This document shows, one piece after another, positions 16,016 through 25,670 of a stretch of 64,000 nucleotides of DNA. The stretch is taken from the NCBI GenBank assembly GCA_964399985.1, contig CAYNRY010000002.1, positions 372,001-436,000 of the forward strand, read 5' to 3'. The position numbers and the translations under genes are program-made. The notes below the pieces were generated by a model, which had not been told where the DNA came from, did not search any database, and saw only the letters and a list, made by a program, of their open reading frames with translations. How positions within the stretch are numbered: position 1 is the stretch's first letter; each line of letters opens with the position of its first letter. Origin of the DNA: Micavibrio_B sp964399985 (lineage in GTDB: Bacteria; Pseudomonadota; Alphaproteobacteria; Micavibrionales; Micavibrionaceae).

Positions 16016-19000
16016 TTATCCGTTTGGATTTTGCGCTTTACTTATCGCGGATTTTCCAAGGCCGCCAATTGCGCCACTCATTTGCGCACCAGCGCCGAAG
16101 CCTTGTTTCAGACCGCCGGTCATGCCACCGACGATTTGCGATCCGGCAATCGCCGTATAATTGGTCAGGCTTTCCGCCGCGCTGCCTTGCATATCGGAGA
16201 AGGTAGAGACGTTCGAGCCCATCCAGCGCATGATCTGGTTCGGGATCAAGTCTATCAGTTTGAAGGATGACAGCGCCATAATGTACATGATAACCGCATA
16301 CATTACCGTATAGAAGAAACTGTCGATTGCGCCGCCGGCACCCGAGGATGTACCTGCACCTGTGAGATTATTAACAGCATCCTTAAAAACTTCGTGCAGG
16401 ACGGTCGCCATGGCGGCGAAGATGGTGATGGACGCCAGAAATCCGAAGACGATCAGAATAGGCCGCAGGAAAATTTCGAAGAGCATAAAATATCCGTTCA
16501 TCGCTGCTTCGCCGGGAAGTCCGTTGCCATCGATGCGCAGGTGAGCGAGCGCCCAAAGCGGCACGCCGACCATCGCCTCGAAAACACCTTTCAGCCAGTT
16601 ACCGACGGCGAAAAAGAAATAGAGGAATGGCAGGAACGGGATAACATAGAAGAGAATAAATCCGGCCGTCAGCGTCATCGTTGCGATCGAGAAGAAGAAC
16701 GAGCTGATCGCGCCGAGCAGTTCAGGCCCTGTCTGGTTGGTGGTCAGACCGGCGATAACCTGTCCGAGACCTGCCGCTATCCCGATGCCCAGATTTCGGA
16801 TCGAGGCTTCGATCAGGCTTTTACCGACGCCGACAAGCTGGGCGAGAGGATGCGCTTTCGCATTATCGCCATTTCTTAAATCAAAGAGACCTTCGAGACC
16901 GAAAATCGCATTGACGAAATCCGCCATGGCGTTGCCGGTCGGTTTCATGGCTTTTTGTTCGCCGGACTGGCCATAGACGCGGCACATGGCCTGCGCGTAA
17001 TCACGTCCTGATTCCCCTGCCGGCAGATCCATGCTGGCATTGGCGAGGGTCGGGCAGAACATATCGGTCGGCGATGTCTGGACGTTGCTTTTCTTTTTCT
17101 CTTCCAGAACCTTCATCATAATTTCAGGATAACGGGTCGGGGCTGGAATATCCCACGCCGCGCCGATTAAAGCGCCGTTCATCTCGGCAATCTTGTTATA
17201 CCAGATACCGGCAACGGCCCAGCCGCGGCGCAGGTTTTCATCGGATACGTTGTATTGGCCGTCATCCAGCGCTTCCTGTGCCGCCTTGACACCTTCCTTG
17301 ATAATATTACGGATGATCACCTTGTCATCAACGCAATATTCTGTTGAGCATCTTGTGGCTGTCTGGATTGGTGTCTCATCGCCATCGGCTTCATTACCAT
17401 ACATGTAAGAATCGACCGCGGCGCCGAACCATCCTGCAGGCGGGGGTGCAAGAAGCGGGGTATAGTCTTTGTGTTGTGATGTATTACAGGCGCCTTTACC
17501 TTCGCCACCGATGCCGTTTTGAAAGTAGGAAAGCGCATATGTCCGTAAGTTTGTATCACCGGAAGTGTTGGTGAATTTTGTGTAATCTTTACAGGCATTC
17601 AATTCCGATCTTGTATCGGTCGTACTAGTATTTTGATAGCTAAGAATGCCATCGGTACCGGTGCCCTGATATCCACCCCACATATACTTGATCAGGTTGA
17701 AATAGCCTTCCTGAACTTTTTTGGCGCCGGGATCGGTAATTGCATTGACAGGCAGTACAATCTCACCGCAAGTTGGCGCGACATTGCCAGCCAAAGCTTT
17801 GTTGCCCTCACAGCCGCGGTCGCCGAAGCGAATCGTCATATCGCCGTTTCCAAACCATTCCATCGCATCCTGATAGCTGGCGTTACGCAATAATTTTTGT
17901 GTTTTTGTCGAGTCGAAACCGGGTTTCACCATATAGGCTTCGATTTTCGTGCCCTTGACGTCTGCGTCGCATTTATTCTTTGCGTCGCTATCGTATTCCA
18001 TGGCCGATTGGCTCATCGTGGTTTCCGAGTAGACCTTGCACATGTGTGCCATCAGCATAAATTGAGTCAGCGCCGCCGCATCCGGTTCTTTCGGTTTGAC
18101 GACCATGTTCAAATTCTGGTGCATGTTCTCGAGGCTGTTATCGACATCGGCATAAATAGCCTTGTTGAATACGACCCAGCCGTTGCTGGCGAAATTCGAT
18201 CCCCATTTGGCCGCATAGAGAGTGATATATTGTGCGCTGTTAAGACCGTTGGTGATCGGGATCAAAAGACCGAAGGCCATGACGAGGCGGATCGGTGCCC
18301 AGACAGTATTAAAGCGTTTACCGAACGGCGTGCCGGTTTGCGCGGTTTCCGCCACGACGACGATCACCAGATAGAGAAGAATAAAGACGCCGACCAAAAG
18401 AAGTCCCATGCTGTAGAACTGGAACAGGGCATGAAGGCCGTAATGGTACGGCCATGGAAAAGCATTGGGTTTATAGACAGTCGTTGTCGTGTCGAATTTA
18501 AGGGAAACCGGGTTAACGCCGTAACAGGGTGTATTAGTACTTATACAGGAGTTGAAAACTTCCGGTACGCCAAAGACGCGGTCGAGAAGGATGAAGGCGA
18601 TATCTTGCGACGCGCCGCCAGCGGGGACGCCGAAAATCGAGGAAAAGCCGAAACCGGGCGTAGAGGCGACGGCTTGCGGTACGGCCAAGGCCACGAAAAA
18701 CGTAGCGGCCTGCAAAACCAGGAGAACAAGGCCGATCAAAATCGCGATAAAGACAATGATCTGGTCGATATTTTCCCTGCGCCATACCAAATGACGCGCA
18801 GCTTCTCCGATAACGTCGCGAATGCCGAACTGTCCCATATTGGCGGGATTGAGGCTTGGGTGATTGGCTGGCAAAAGACGCACGCCGCGATAGACCTGCG
18901 CCATAAAGAAGGCAAAGAAATAGAAGCCGGTGAAAAACAGCTCGGCAATCCGAGGCAGGACTTTAGGCAAAAATATGTAAGAGGCAATATCGCGTTTGCG

Positions 19001-19057
19001 AAGCCCGCGCGCTCTGTTCAGATTCTCACCTGATCCGCCAATCATACCGAAAGCCAT
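16016..19057 (-). CDS. DotA/TraY-family type IV secretion membrane protein, copy A (1013 aa)
   Basis: Large polytopic inner-membrane protein of the DotA (Dot/Icm) and TraY (IncI conjugation) family. Membrane segments lie near residues 40-60, 100-125 and 212-236, followed by the conserved block TGTPFGKRFNTVWAPIRLV (242-260) and GLNSAQYITLYAAKWGSNFA. A long, probably periplasmic region (about 300-780) with many Cys precedes the C-terminal core: IPFLPFLYFFFAVGNWLKG, EAMVGVPLWALAHLRIDG (about 806-845) and further helices to 945. Start supported by GAGGGTG just before ATG 19057. A TTAA-N7-TTAA box lies 53 bases upstream, so this copy may have its own promoter. Last gene of the three-gene set. Confidence 0.88.
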   Translation of the reverse strand: MAFGMIGGSGENLNRARGLRKRDIASYIFLPKVLPRIAELFFTGFYFFAFFMAQVYRGVRLLPANHPSLNPANMGQFGIRDVIGEAARHLVWRRENIDQIIVFIAILIGLVLLVLQAATFFVALAVPQAVASTPGFGFSSIFGVPAGGASQDIAFILLDRVFGVPEVFNSCISTNTPCYGVNPVSLKFDTTTTVYKPNAFPWPYHYGLHALFQFYSMGLLLVGVFILLYLVIVVVAETAQTGTPFGKRFNTVWAPIRLVMAFGLLIPITNGLNSAQYITLYAAKWGSNFASNGWVVFNKAIYADVDNSLENMHQNLNMVVKPKEPDAAALTQFMLMAHMCKVYSETTMSQSAMEYDSDAKNKCDADVKGTKIEAYMVKPGFDSTKTQKLLRNASYQDAMEWFGNGDMTIRFGDRGCEGNKALAGNVAPTCGEIVLPVNAITDPGAKKVQEGYFNLIKYMWGGYQGTGTDGILSYQNTSTTDTRSELNACKDYTKFTNTSGDTNLRTYALSYFQNGIGGEGKGACNTSQHKDYTPLLAPPPAGWFGAAVDSYMYGNEADGDETPIQTATRCSTEYCVDDKVIIRNIIKEGVKAAQEALDDGQYNVSDENLRRGWAVAGIWYNKIAEMNGALIGAAWDIPAPTRYPEIMMKVLEEKKKSNVQTSPTDMFCPTLANASMDLPAGESGRDYAQAMCRVYGQSGEQKAMKPTGNAMADFVNAIFGLEGLFDLRNGDNAKAHPLAQLVGVGKSLIEASIRNLGIGIAAGLGQVIAGLTTNQTGPELLGAISSFFFSIATMTLTAGFILFYVIPFLPFLYFFFAVGNWLKGVFEAMVGVPLWALAHLRIDGNGLPGEAAMNGYFMLFEIFLRPILIVFGFLASITIFAAMATVLHEVFKDAVNNLTGAGTSSGAGGAIDSFFYTVMYAVIMYIMALSSFKLIDLIPNQIMRWMGSNVSTFSDMQGSAAESLTNYTAIAGSQIVGGMTGGLKQGFGAGAQMSGAIGGLGKSAISKAQNPNG

Positions 19058-19109
19058 ACTACACCCTCAAAGCGGCGTTTTCGCCTGTCTAATTTTAGTA
19101 AAATTTTAT

Positions 19110-19124
19110 TTAAATTTTCTTTAA
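19110..19124. promoter_or_regulatory. Perfect CtrA-type box upstream of DotA/TraY copy A
   Basis: TTAAATTTTCTTTAA matches TTAA-N7-TTAA and is followed by C, as in the extended consensus. It lies 53 bases before the start of copy A, within the 121-base gap to copy B. The same gap holds an imperfect inverted repeat (ACCACA ... TGTGGT, about 19135-19168) that could act as a partial terminator for copy B. The region is very AT-rich, so chance match cannot be excluded. Confidence 0.4.
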
Positions 19125-19178
19125 CATCCCAAAATACCACAAAATGGCGAATTTCGCGAGTCTGTGGTGGTTTTTTCG

Positions 19179-22100
19179 TCATTGATTCGGCTCCGTAGGA
19201 GGTTTCGGCTGCCCGTCGCGTTGCATTTGCTCCATATCGCGGCGTTGTTGTTCCGTAAATAAGCGCTGCTGCTCCTGAGTTTGTTGCTGCTGGTTTAATT
19301 GTTCTTGATCTTGAAGCTGCCGTTCGTTTATTTTCTGAGCATCGTCTGTAGGCGTTTCGGATGGCTTTTCAGGCGGCTGTTCTGTCGCAACACCTTGTTT
19401 AGCTGCTTCCTGTTGTTGTTTGGCCGCTTGCTCCTGTTGCTGACGCTGGGCCTCTTGCTGTTGTTTCGTCGCCTGATCCTGCTGCTGGCGCTGGGCTTCT
19501 TCCTGATTCCGTTTCAACTGTTCTTGCTGATTGGCCGCGTTTTGAGCATCAGTTTGGGATTTTGCGGCTTGCGCCATGTCGATACCCAGATTGACCGGCA
19601 GGGCGACGCCTTTGCCGGCGATGGTTCCCAGTTCCTGACCGGCGCGCGCTACATCATCGGACATATAATAACTCGCGATACCTGTATAGCGAACCATGTC
19701 CTGTTCCAGATTCATCTGGTCGTTGAATTCGTTGACGCCTGTACCGATGAAACGCAGGACCGAGTTCGGAATCAGGTCGATAAGTTTGAAGCAGGATGTC
19801 GCCATCATATAGAGAAGAACCGCATAGACGACCGTATAGAAAAACTGGTCGATATGGCCGCGTTTCAATTCAACATCATTCCATGTGAAGGAACCTTGCT
19901 CATCAATCGGCGTATAGCCGGCGACATTGGTCGTGACAAGATCGAACAGCGTATCGAGAACGATGGCCAAGGCAGAGAAGCAGGCGACGCCGGCCATCAG
20001 GCCGAAGATAACCAGAATAGGCCGCAGGAAAATCTCCAGCAGAAGGAAATATCCTTGCGCGGCGGCGGGTCCGGGAATGCCTTCGCCGTCAATCCTCAAA
20101 TGTGCCAGCGCCCAGAGCGGAATACCGATCACGGCTTCGAACACGGATTTAACCCAGCGTCCGACACCGAAGAAGAAATAGAGGAACGGCAGGAACGGGA
20201 TGACGTAATAAAGAACGATGCCCACCGTAATGCCGATTGTGGCAAAGGTCGTAAACATGCCGCCAATGCCGGAAAAAGAAGCTTCGAAACTGCCGCTTCT
20301 GGCGGTCAGATTCGCGGCGTTATCTATAATGGAGGCAAGACCTGATAATCCACCCATGACCATCGCGCCGCCCATATACATGATGGCACGGTCTAAAATA
20401 CCACGGCCCAGCGCCGACATTTTTGCCAGCGGGTGAATTTCATTATTCCCGCGCAGTTCCGATAAGCCATCGGTTCCGAAAATCAGGCTGAACATATTAG
20501 CGACAGGGTTGTTGTCATGATTTTCCTGTCCGTCGCCATAAGTATTTTCAGCCGTCATATCCGTATAGATATCACCGAGGAATTTGCCGATCTGTCCGTC
20601 TTTGGCAGGGTTATCCAGACCGCCGCCCGACATCATATCTTTGAGTGCCGCGCCATTGCCGAACGTGGCCATAAATTGCGTGGCGGTACTGAAGCTATTA
20701 TTGGTAGTTTTCTTTTGCATCAGCATCCATTGCATCGCCGCCGGATAGGCGGTCGGCACCGGCATGGATATGCTGGCCGACATGACCGCCCCGTTATATT
20801 CCGCGATCTTGTTGAACCAGATTCCGGCGCCGCCCCAGCCGCGAGCCAGCAAATCGTCCGTCATTTTCAGCTCGCTCTCGGGATCGGTACGGATAAAATC
20901 CTGAGCGTTTCTCATCTCGGTATTAAAGATGGACTGAAGTTCGTTGCGCGTATCGGCATAATAGGCCGGATCCGGCTTGCCGTTCGGATCGGACCAGCCG
21001 CTGACGCTCCCTGACGTCGTTACATCGCTTTTATTGGTAAAGTTTTGCGCCATGCGGTCGCCATAGTTTACAAGGCGAGAATTCGTCCAGAGAAGCTGCA
21101 TGAATGTCCAATAGACATCTTGAATGACTTTGGCGCTTTCGATATTCTTGCCGACGACGGGCAGGTCGATCGTACCGCAATAAGGTTTGACCTTGCCGGG
21201 ATAAGTGGCAAAACCGTCATTTTGTTGGCCATAGGTTATTTTAATATTGTTATTTTCAAAGCGGGCGACGGCGCTGTCATAGCTCAGGCCCTTCGCGCTT
21301 AAAGCACTGGTTTTTCCGCCGTCTTTAAAGACGATATAAGGCTGGATGTCTTTATCGTATTGAAGCTTGTAAATCGCGCGGCAGGAATGAACGAGAGAAT
21401 AATAGCGAAGCAGATCTTCGATCTGTTCCGTTTTCGGGTTCATGACAAGTTCTGCGGAACCTGCGCCAAGCGGATTGTTTTCCGCGCGTATGTTAAAAAT
21501 GATCCAGCCATTGGTGGCAAAGGCCGATCCCCAATCAGCGAGTTTCAATACCAGCATCTGGCCTGCGCTTAACCCATAGCCGAGCGGTACTAAAAGAAAA
21601 ATCGCAATCACGATGCGGATCGGAACGAATACTTCCTGAAAGCGCTGGCCGAACGGCGTGCCAGTTTGCATGGTTTCGATGATAACGGCAAAAATATAAT
21701 AAAGAACGATCAAGCCGGCGATGATCAGCATGCCCTGATTATAAAAAGCGATGATCGAATGCAGCGCAAAGCCAAAGGCTGTGCCGCCGGTTACTGCGAC
21801 ATCGTATTTGGAGCCGAACATATTGGGAATTTCAAAAACCTTATCCAGCATCATCAATGCGACGTCGTCTTTCGGATACGGAGTCTGGAACATCGAAAAC
21901 CCCGAAGCTTCTGCCGTATGGGTCAGGATAACGAATACGAGAACGACGAACTGGCTGAGAAAAAGCACGGCGCCCAGCACGAAGCTGCCATAAATAATAT
22001 ATTGATCAATATGACGCAGGCCGCCTTTCAAATGGCGTCCGGCTTCGAAGAAAATATCGGCGATACCGAATTTCCCCTGTTCGTCGGGTCTTGTATAAAG

Positions 22101-22247
22101 ATGGTTGGCCGGAAGAATTCTGGTCGCGGCAAATATCAGCGCCATTAAATAGGCGATCCATGTCAGATCGAATTTTAGCTCTTTCAGCCGTGGCACGATG
22201 CCCGGCAGCAAAACATATTTCGCGATATCTTTTTTCGTTATGTTCAT
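19179..22247 (-). CDS. DotA/TraY-family type IV secretion membrane protein, copy B (1022 aa), Gln-rich tail
   Basis: Same architecture as copy A: N-terminal IAKYVLLPGIVPRLKELKF, TGTPFGQRFQEVFVPIRIV, a long central loop, and the core IPFLPFLYFFFGVGRWVKS followed by EAVIGIPLWALAHLRIDG. It differs in a C-terminal extension of about 115 residues that is almost entirely Gln/Glu/Arg/Ala/Lys, with repeated units such as EEAQRQQQDQATKQQQ; this should form a long cytoplasmic or periplasmic coiled coil. Its ATG overlaps the stop of copy C (ATGA) and is preceded by GGGAGG, so copies C and B are translationally coupled. Confidence 0.87.
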   Translation of the reverse strand: MNITKKDIAKYVLLPGIVPRLKELKFDLTWIAYLMALIFAATRILPANHLYTRPDEQGKFGIADIFFEAGRHLKGGLRHIDQYIIYGSFVLGAVLFLSQFVVLVFVILTHTAEASGFSMFQTPYPKDDVALMMLDKVFEIPNMFGSKYDVAVTGGTAFGFALHSIIAFYNQGMLIIAGLIVLYYIFAVIIETMQTGTPFGQRFQEVFVPIRIVIAIFLLVPLGYGLSAGQMLVLKLADWGSAFATNGWIIFNIRAENNPLGAGSAELVMNPKTEQIEDLLRYYSLVHSCRAIYKLQYDKDIQPYIVFKDGGKTSALSAKGLSYDSAVARFENNNIKITYGQQNDGFATYPGKVKPYCGTIDLPVVGKNIESAKVIQDVYWTFMQLLWTNSRLVNYGDRMAQNFTNKSDVTTSGSVSGWSDPNGKPDPAYYADTRNELQSIFNTEMRNAQDFIRTDPESELKMTDDLLARGWGGAGIWFNKIAEYNGAVMSASISMPVPTAYPAAMQWMLMQKKTTNNSFSTATQFMATFGNGAALKDMMSGGGLDNPAKDGQIGKFLGDIYTDMTAENTYGDGQENHDNNPVANMFSLIFGTDGLSELRGNNEIHPLAKMSALGRGILDRAIMYMGGAMVMGGLSGLASIIDNAANLTARSGSFEASFSGIGGMFTTFATIGITVGIVLYYVIPFLPFLYFFFGVGRWVKSVFEAVIGIPLWALAHLRIDGEGIPGPAAAQGYFLLLEIFLRPILVIFGLMAGVACFSALAIVLDTLFDLVTTNVAGYTPIDEQGSFTWNDVELKRGHIDQFFYTVVYAVLLYMMATSCFKLIDLIPNSVLRFIGTGVNEFNDQMNLEQDMVRYTGIASYYMSDDVARAGQELGTIAGKGVALPVNLGIDMAQAAKSQTDAQNAANQQEQLKRNQEEAQRQQQDQATKQQQEAQRQQQEQAAKQQQEAAKQGVATEQPPEKPSETPTDDAQKINERQLQDQEQLNQQQQTQEQQRLFTEQQRRDMEQMQRDGQPKPPTEPNQ

Positions 22248-25200
22248 GGAGTGCCTCCCGGAGGTTTAGGAGGCGGGGCCATATTTTTCATGGCGCTGCC
22301 GAAATCCGAGGCAATACCGCCGATACCGGCAGGGACTTTATGAATGACTTCGACGGCTTGAGGCGTGATCGAGCTAATTGCATGATACGATGGAAGACCG
22401 ACGGTCGTCGAAACATTTTCCACCATCTGGTCGGCGCTGTCATTGACGCCCCATGATTTCACATCGCTGATCCAGCGCATAATACCGTCCGGAATCTGGT
22501 CGATCAGTTTAAAGCTGCCGGTGGCGGTAATGTACATGAAAATAATATAGATAATGGTGAAGAAGAACTGGTCGATCTTCGGGCGGAAATTCGTTGTCAG
22601 TAGCGCGTCGGTGCTAGCCTGTGTAATCGGATCATAGCCGACGAGATTGGACGTCACCAGTCCCCAAGTCATATTGAGAACGTAAGCGAGGCCGATAAAG
22701 ATAAACATGGAGGCGACAAGCGCGAATAAGGTTACGATTGGGCGGATGAATATCTCCAGCAGCATAAAATAACCGCCGCTGGCTGCTTTTCCGGCAAAGC
22801 CCGGGCTTTCATCGAGTCTCAGGTGAGCGAGCGCCCAGAGCGGCACGCCGACAATGGCTTCAAAAACCGTCTTCGCCCATGTGCCGACGGCGAAGAAGAA
22901 ATACATAAACGGCAAAAGAGGGATGACGTAATAGAGGAGAATACCGGCGGTCAGGCCGACAAAAGAAAACGAAACCATAACCTTGCCGAAAGCAGCGGTG
23001 GCTGCGCCCATATTCGCCATAAACGGGCCAATGGCGCCCGCATTATCGCCGACGACACCGCCGAATAATTGCATCAAGCCGCCGACACCGGCGCCGCCCG
23101 CGCCCATCATGATGTTATGGATCGATTTATCGATCAGCGCACGGCCCAAAGCGGCCAGTTGCGACATCGGGTTGACGAGAGAATTTTCACGGAAATCATA
23201 AAGCGCCTTGGTTCCGAAAAGCGCGTTGATAATGTCGAGCGCCGGGTTGCCGGTTTTCTGTGCGGTGGTGCCGCCGGCCATCTTCATATGCTCGTTGATC
23301 TCGAGATTTTTACATAGGCCGTAATAAAGCCGAGCCAGTTCATGCGCATCGGCGGTACTTTTGCCGAGGGAGATCGTGCCACCGCCACCGACAGCCGGAT
23401 TGTAACGCTCGCAGCCAGCATTGGCAGATTTATCCGTTGCCGCTTTTTCCGTCGACACGTTTTCCATGAGGAGCGGGTAATGGGTCAAACGCGGCAGGTT
23501 GTTGGTCGATCCCATTAATTCGCCGTTTTTCTCGGCGATAAATTTGTACCAGATACCCGCACCGCCCCAGCCATAGGCGAACAGACCGGAATTGATAGCC
23601 CTGTTGGTTTCAAAAGGATTTTGCTGACCAAGATCGTCATAGTAAACGCTGTCGAGAGGCATGTAATCGGTGTAGCCATCGCGTGTTGCCGTACAAGTCT
23701 CCAGCGTGCGCTGGCAGGATTCCGCCGCGCCGCTGACAACGCGCGAACAGTCTATGCGTGCGCAGCGAGCGTTCAGCGACTCTTGGCCAAGACCCGTATA
23801 GTAGTCATAGCCCATGGTCGGGCCGTAACTTAAATAACGCTGGTATCTTTTGCCGAGATTGACGAAGAATTCGCTGTCCACCGGCGCATCGCATTGGCCG
23901 AGCTCTTTAAAGACCAGATCATCGCCATCATTATCAATGCCGTCATTGTCAGTATCATGTATGCAATCGGGATTGGCATTGTCGGCAGCGCCTTCCGGAT
24001 CTTCGGCGTTCTCTTTTTCGATATCCTGTCGATGTTTTTCAAGCGCTTGTTGGCCTTGTGACGTTTCCTGATAATAGAAACGGTCGGTGGCATATTGCAT
24101 CAATGTATGTTCATATTCCTCATCGCCATCACCTTCGTCCTCAAAGCCGGTTTTAGAAATTCCAATAACCATTTTAAGAACCGCGAAAGTATGCGATGCG
24201 CCGATCAGCATGCCGTCACTGATATTTCGGGATGCTACATTGCCGGAAGGGATTTTCTGACCGGCAGGTAGTAAATTTGGGATCAAAACTTCGCCGCAAA
24301 CCGGTTCGACGCCACCGGGATATTTGCCGTCCGCCAGCCATTTTTCATTGAAACGACCAAAGACAATCCGCACATCTTTGCCTTTGTAGAAGTGTAATCC
24401 TTCGAGATAAAGGTTGATGAAGTTACTATTATAGGCATTTGGCCATGATTTACCGAGCTGATTTTTCCGTCCAAGGATTGTGAAATATCTGTCTCCATCG
24501 ACAAAATAAGCATCGATGATATCTTTTTTTGAAGCTCCCGTGACAACGATTTCATCCGGATTGCTAGGCGTAGGTGTTGCTGTAGCTTTTCTTCTTCCAA
24601 GGGCCAGTTTCTCATCCACATCCTTACAAGCGCGGATCATAAACAGGTCTTTGGCAAGGCCCGTGAAGTCGGGTGTGCTCGGCAGTGAGACAAGCTCTTT
24701 ATTCTCCATGCCCATCGGGTTAAGCATATTCGTATTGAAGGCGATCCACGCATTGGTTGCGAAATTCGATCCGGCCTTTGCAACATAAAGCGTGATCCAT
24801 TGCGCCGAATTCAGACCATAGGCGACGGGGATTAAAAGTCCGAGACCGGCGACGATCCGCAAAGGTACCCACACATTGCTGAAACGCTTGCCGAAGGGTA
24901 CGCCTGTCACCGTCGTTTCAAGCACGACATCCACGATGAAATAAAGCAGCATCACAATGGCGATGGCGAACAGGCCCCAGCTGAAATAAGCGAAGAGCGC
25001 ATGCAAGCCGTGGTGAAACGCCGTCGGCATTACGCCGAACTCATTTGTCGTTACAACTTTGGAATCAAAAATACCGGGAATACCAAGGATACGATCCATC
25101 ATCATAAAGGCGATGTCGTTTGTCGGGTTTGGATTGGTAAAGAGTGCGCCGATGGGCGGTGAGCTGGCGGCCATGGCCGGGGCCGTCATCAAGAAGAAGA

Positions 25201-25516
25201 ACGAGCCGACGATATAAGCGGCCATCATTACAAGGCCTGCGACCAGTGCGAAGAAGAAAATAATACGGTCGATATTTTTCCAGCGGAAATCCAGATTTCC
25301 CCATGCGACTTTAACCACATGGCGCAGACCGTATTTGCCGATATTAGCTTCGTTCAGAAAAGGGTGGGCGGCAGGGATCAGCTTCGCCATTCCATAAATA
25401 ATGGCGACATAGTAGGCCAGTAGGCTGAAGCCGCTGAAAAATAGCTCTCTAATCCTGGGTATAAGGCCCGGGAGAACCATATATTTCACGGCCGAACCGG
25501 CAGTAAATTTTGCCAA
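22244..25516 (-). CDS. DotA/TraY-family type IV secretion membrane protein, copy C (1090 aa), acidic Ca-site-like insert
   Basis: First gene of the set. Start set at TTG 25516: GAGGG (25526-25530) lies nine bases upstream, whereas it abuts a TTG at 25525; the resulting N-terminus aligns with the LP-(G/K)-(I/L/V)-(V/I/L)-PR start of the other copies. Conserved blocks: TGVPFGKRFSNVWVPLRIV, GLNSAQWITLYVAKAGSNFA, and the C-terminal IPLLPFMYFFFAVGTWAKT plus EAIVGVPLWALAHLRLDE. The central loop carries DTDNDGIDNDGDD (about residues 521-533), a thrombospondin-type-3/Ca-binding-like motif, and several Cys. An isolated upstream region of about 145 bases separates it from a divergent hydrolase gene. 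Confidence 0.86.
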   Translation of the reverse strand: MAKFTAGSAVKYMVLPGLIPRIRELFFSGFSLLAYYVAIIYGMAKLIPAAHPFLNEANIGKYGLRHVVKVAWGNLDFRWKNIDRIIFFFALVAGLVMMAAYIVGSFFFLMTAPAMAASSPPIGALFTNPNPTNDIAFMMMDRILGIPGIFDSKVVTTNEFGVMPTAFHHGLHALFAYFSWGLFAIAIVMLLYFIVDVVLETTVTGVPFGKRFSNVWVPLRIVAGLGLLIPVAYGLNSAQWITLYVAKAGSNFATNAWIAFNTNMLNPMGMENKELVSLPSTPDFTGLAKDLFMIRACKDVDEKLALGRRKATATPTPSNPDEIVVTGASKKDIIDAYFVDGDRYFTILGRKNQLGKSWPNAYNSNFINLYLEGLHFYKGKDVRIVFGRFNEKWLADGKYPGGVEPVCGEVLIPNLLPAGQKIPSGNVASRNISDGMLIGASHTFAVLKMVIGISKTGFEDEGDGDEEYEHTLMQYATDRFYYQETSQGQQALEKHRQDIEKENAEDPEGAADNANPDCIHDTDNDGIDNDGDDLVFKELGQCDAPVDSEFFVNLGKRYQRYLSYGPTMGYDYYTGLGQESLNARCARIDCSRVVSGAAESCQRTLETCTATRDGYTDYMPLDSVYYDDLGQQNPFETNRAINSGLFAYGWGGAGIWYKFIAEKNGELMGSTNNLPRLTHYPLLMENVSTEKAATDKSANAGCERYNPAVGGGGTISLGKSTADAHELARLYYGLCKNLEINEHMKMAGGTTAQKTGNPALDIINALFGTKALYDFRENSLVNPMSQLAALGRALIDKSIHNIMMGAGGAGVGGLMQLFGGVVGDNAGAIGPFMANMGAATAAFGKVMVSFSFVGLTAGILLYYVIPLLPFMYFFFAVGTWAKTVFEAIVGVPLWALAHLRLDESPGFAGKAASGGYFMLLEIFIRPIVTLFALVASMFIFIGLAYVLNMTWGLVTSNLVGYDPITQASTDALLTTNFRPKIDQFFFTIIYIIFMYITATGSFKLIDQIPDGIMRWISDVKSWGVNDSADQMVENVSTTVGLPSYHAISSITPQAVEVIHKVPAGIGGIASDFGSAMKNMAPPPKPPGGTP

Positions 25517-25670
25517 AAGGAGCAACCCTCAGTTAAGTGACTGTTTTCACAGTCATATTATACGCGCCAAATAGATAAAATTTTATTTATTTTCTTGCCT
25601 TAAGCCTACCATACTTTCCTAATTCATTCCATTATCTAGATAATAAACAACGATTTCAGGAGATCCGCCT

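Noticed and set aside
17897..19033. 378-codon open frame on the plus strand opposite DotA/TraY copy A
   Set aside because: It is a shadow of the well-supported gene on the other strand: high Arg/His content, no ribosome site and no family resemblance. The same applies to other long antisense frames such as 19299-20345, 16394-16879, 21666-22148 and 1394-2086.
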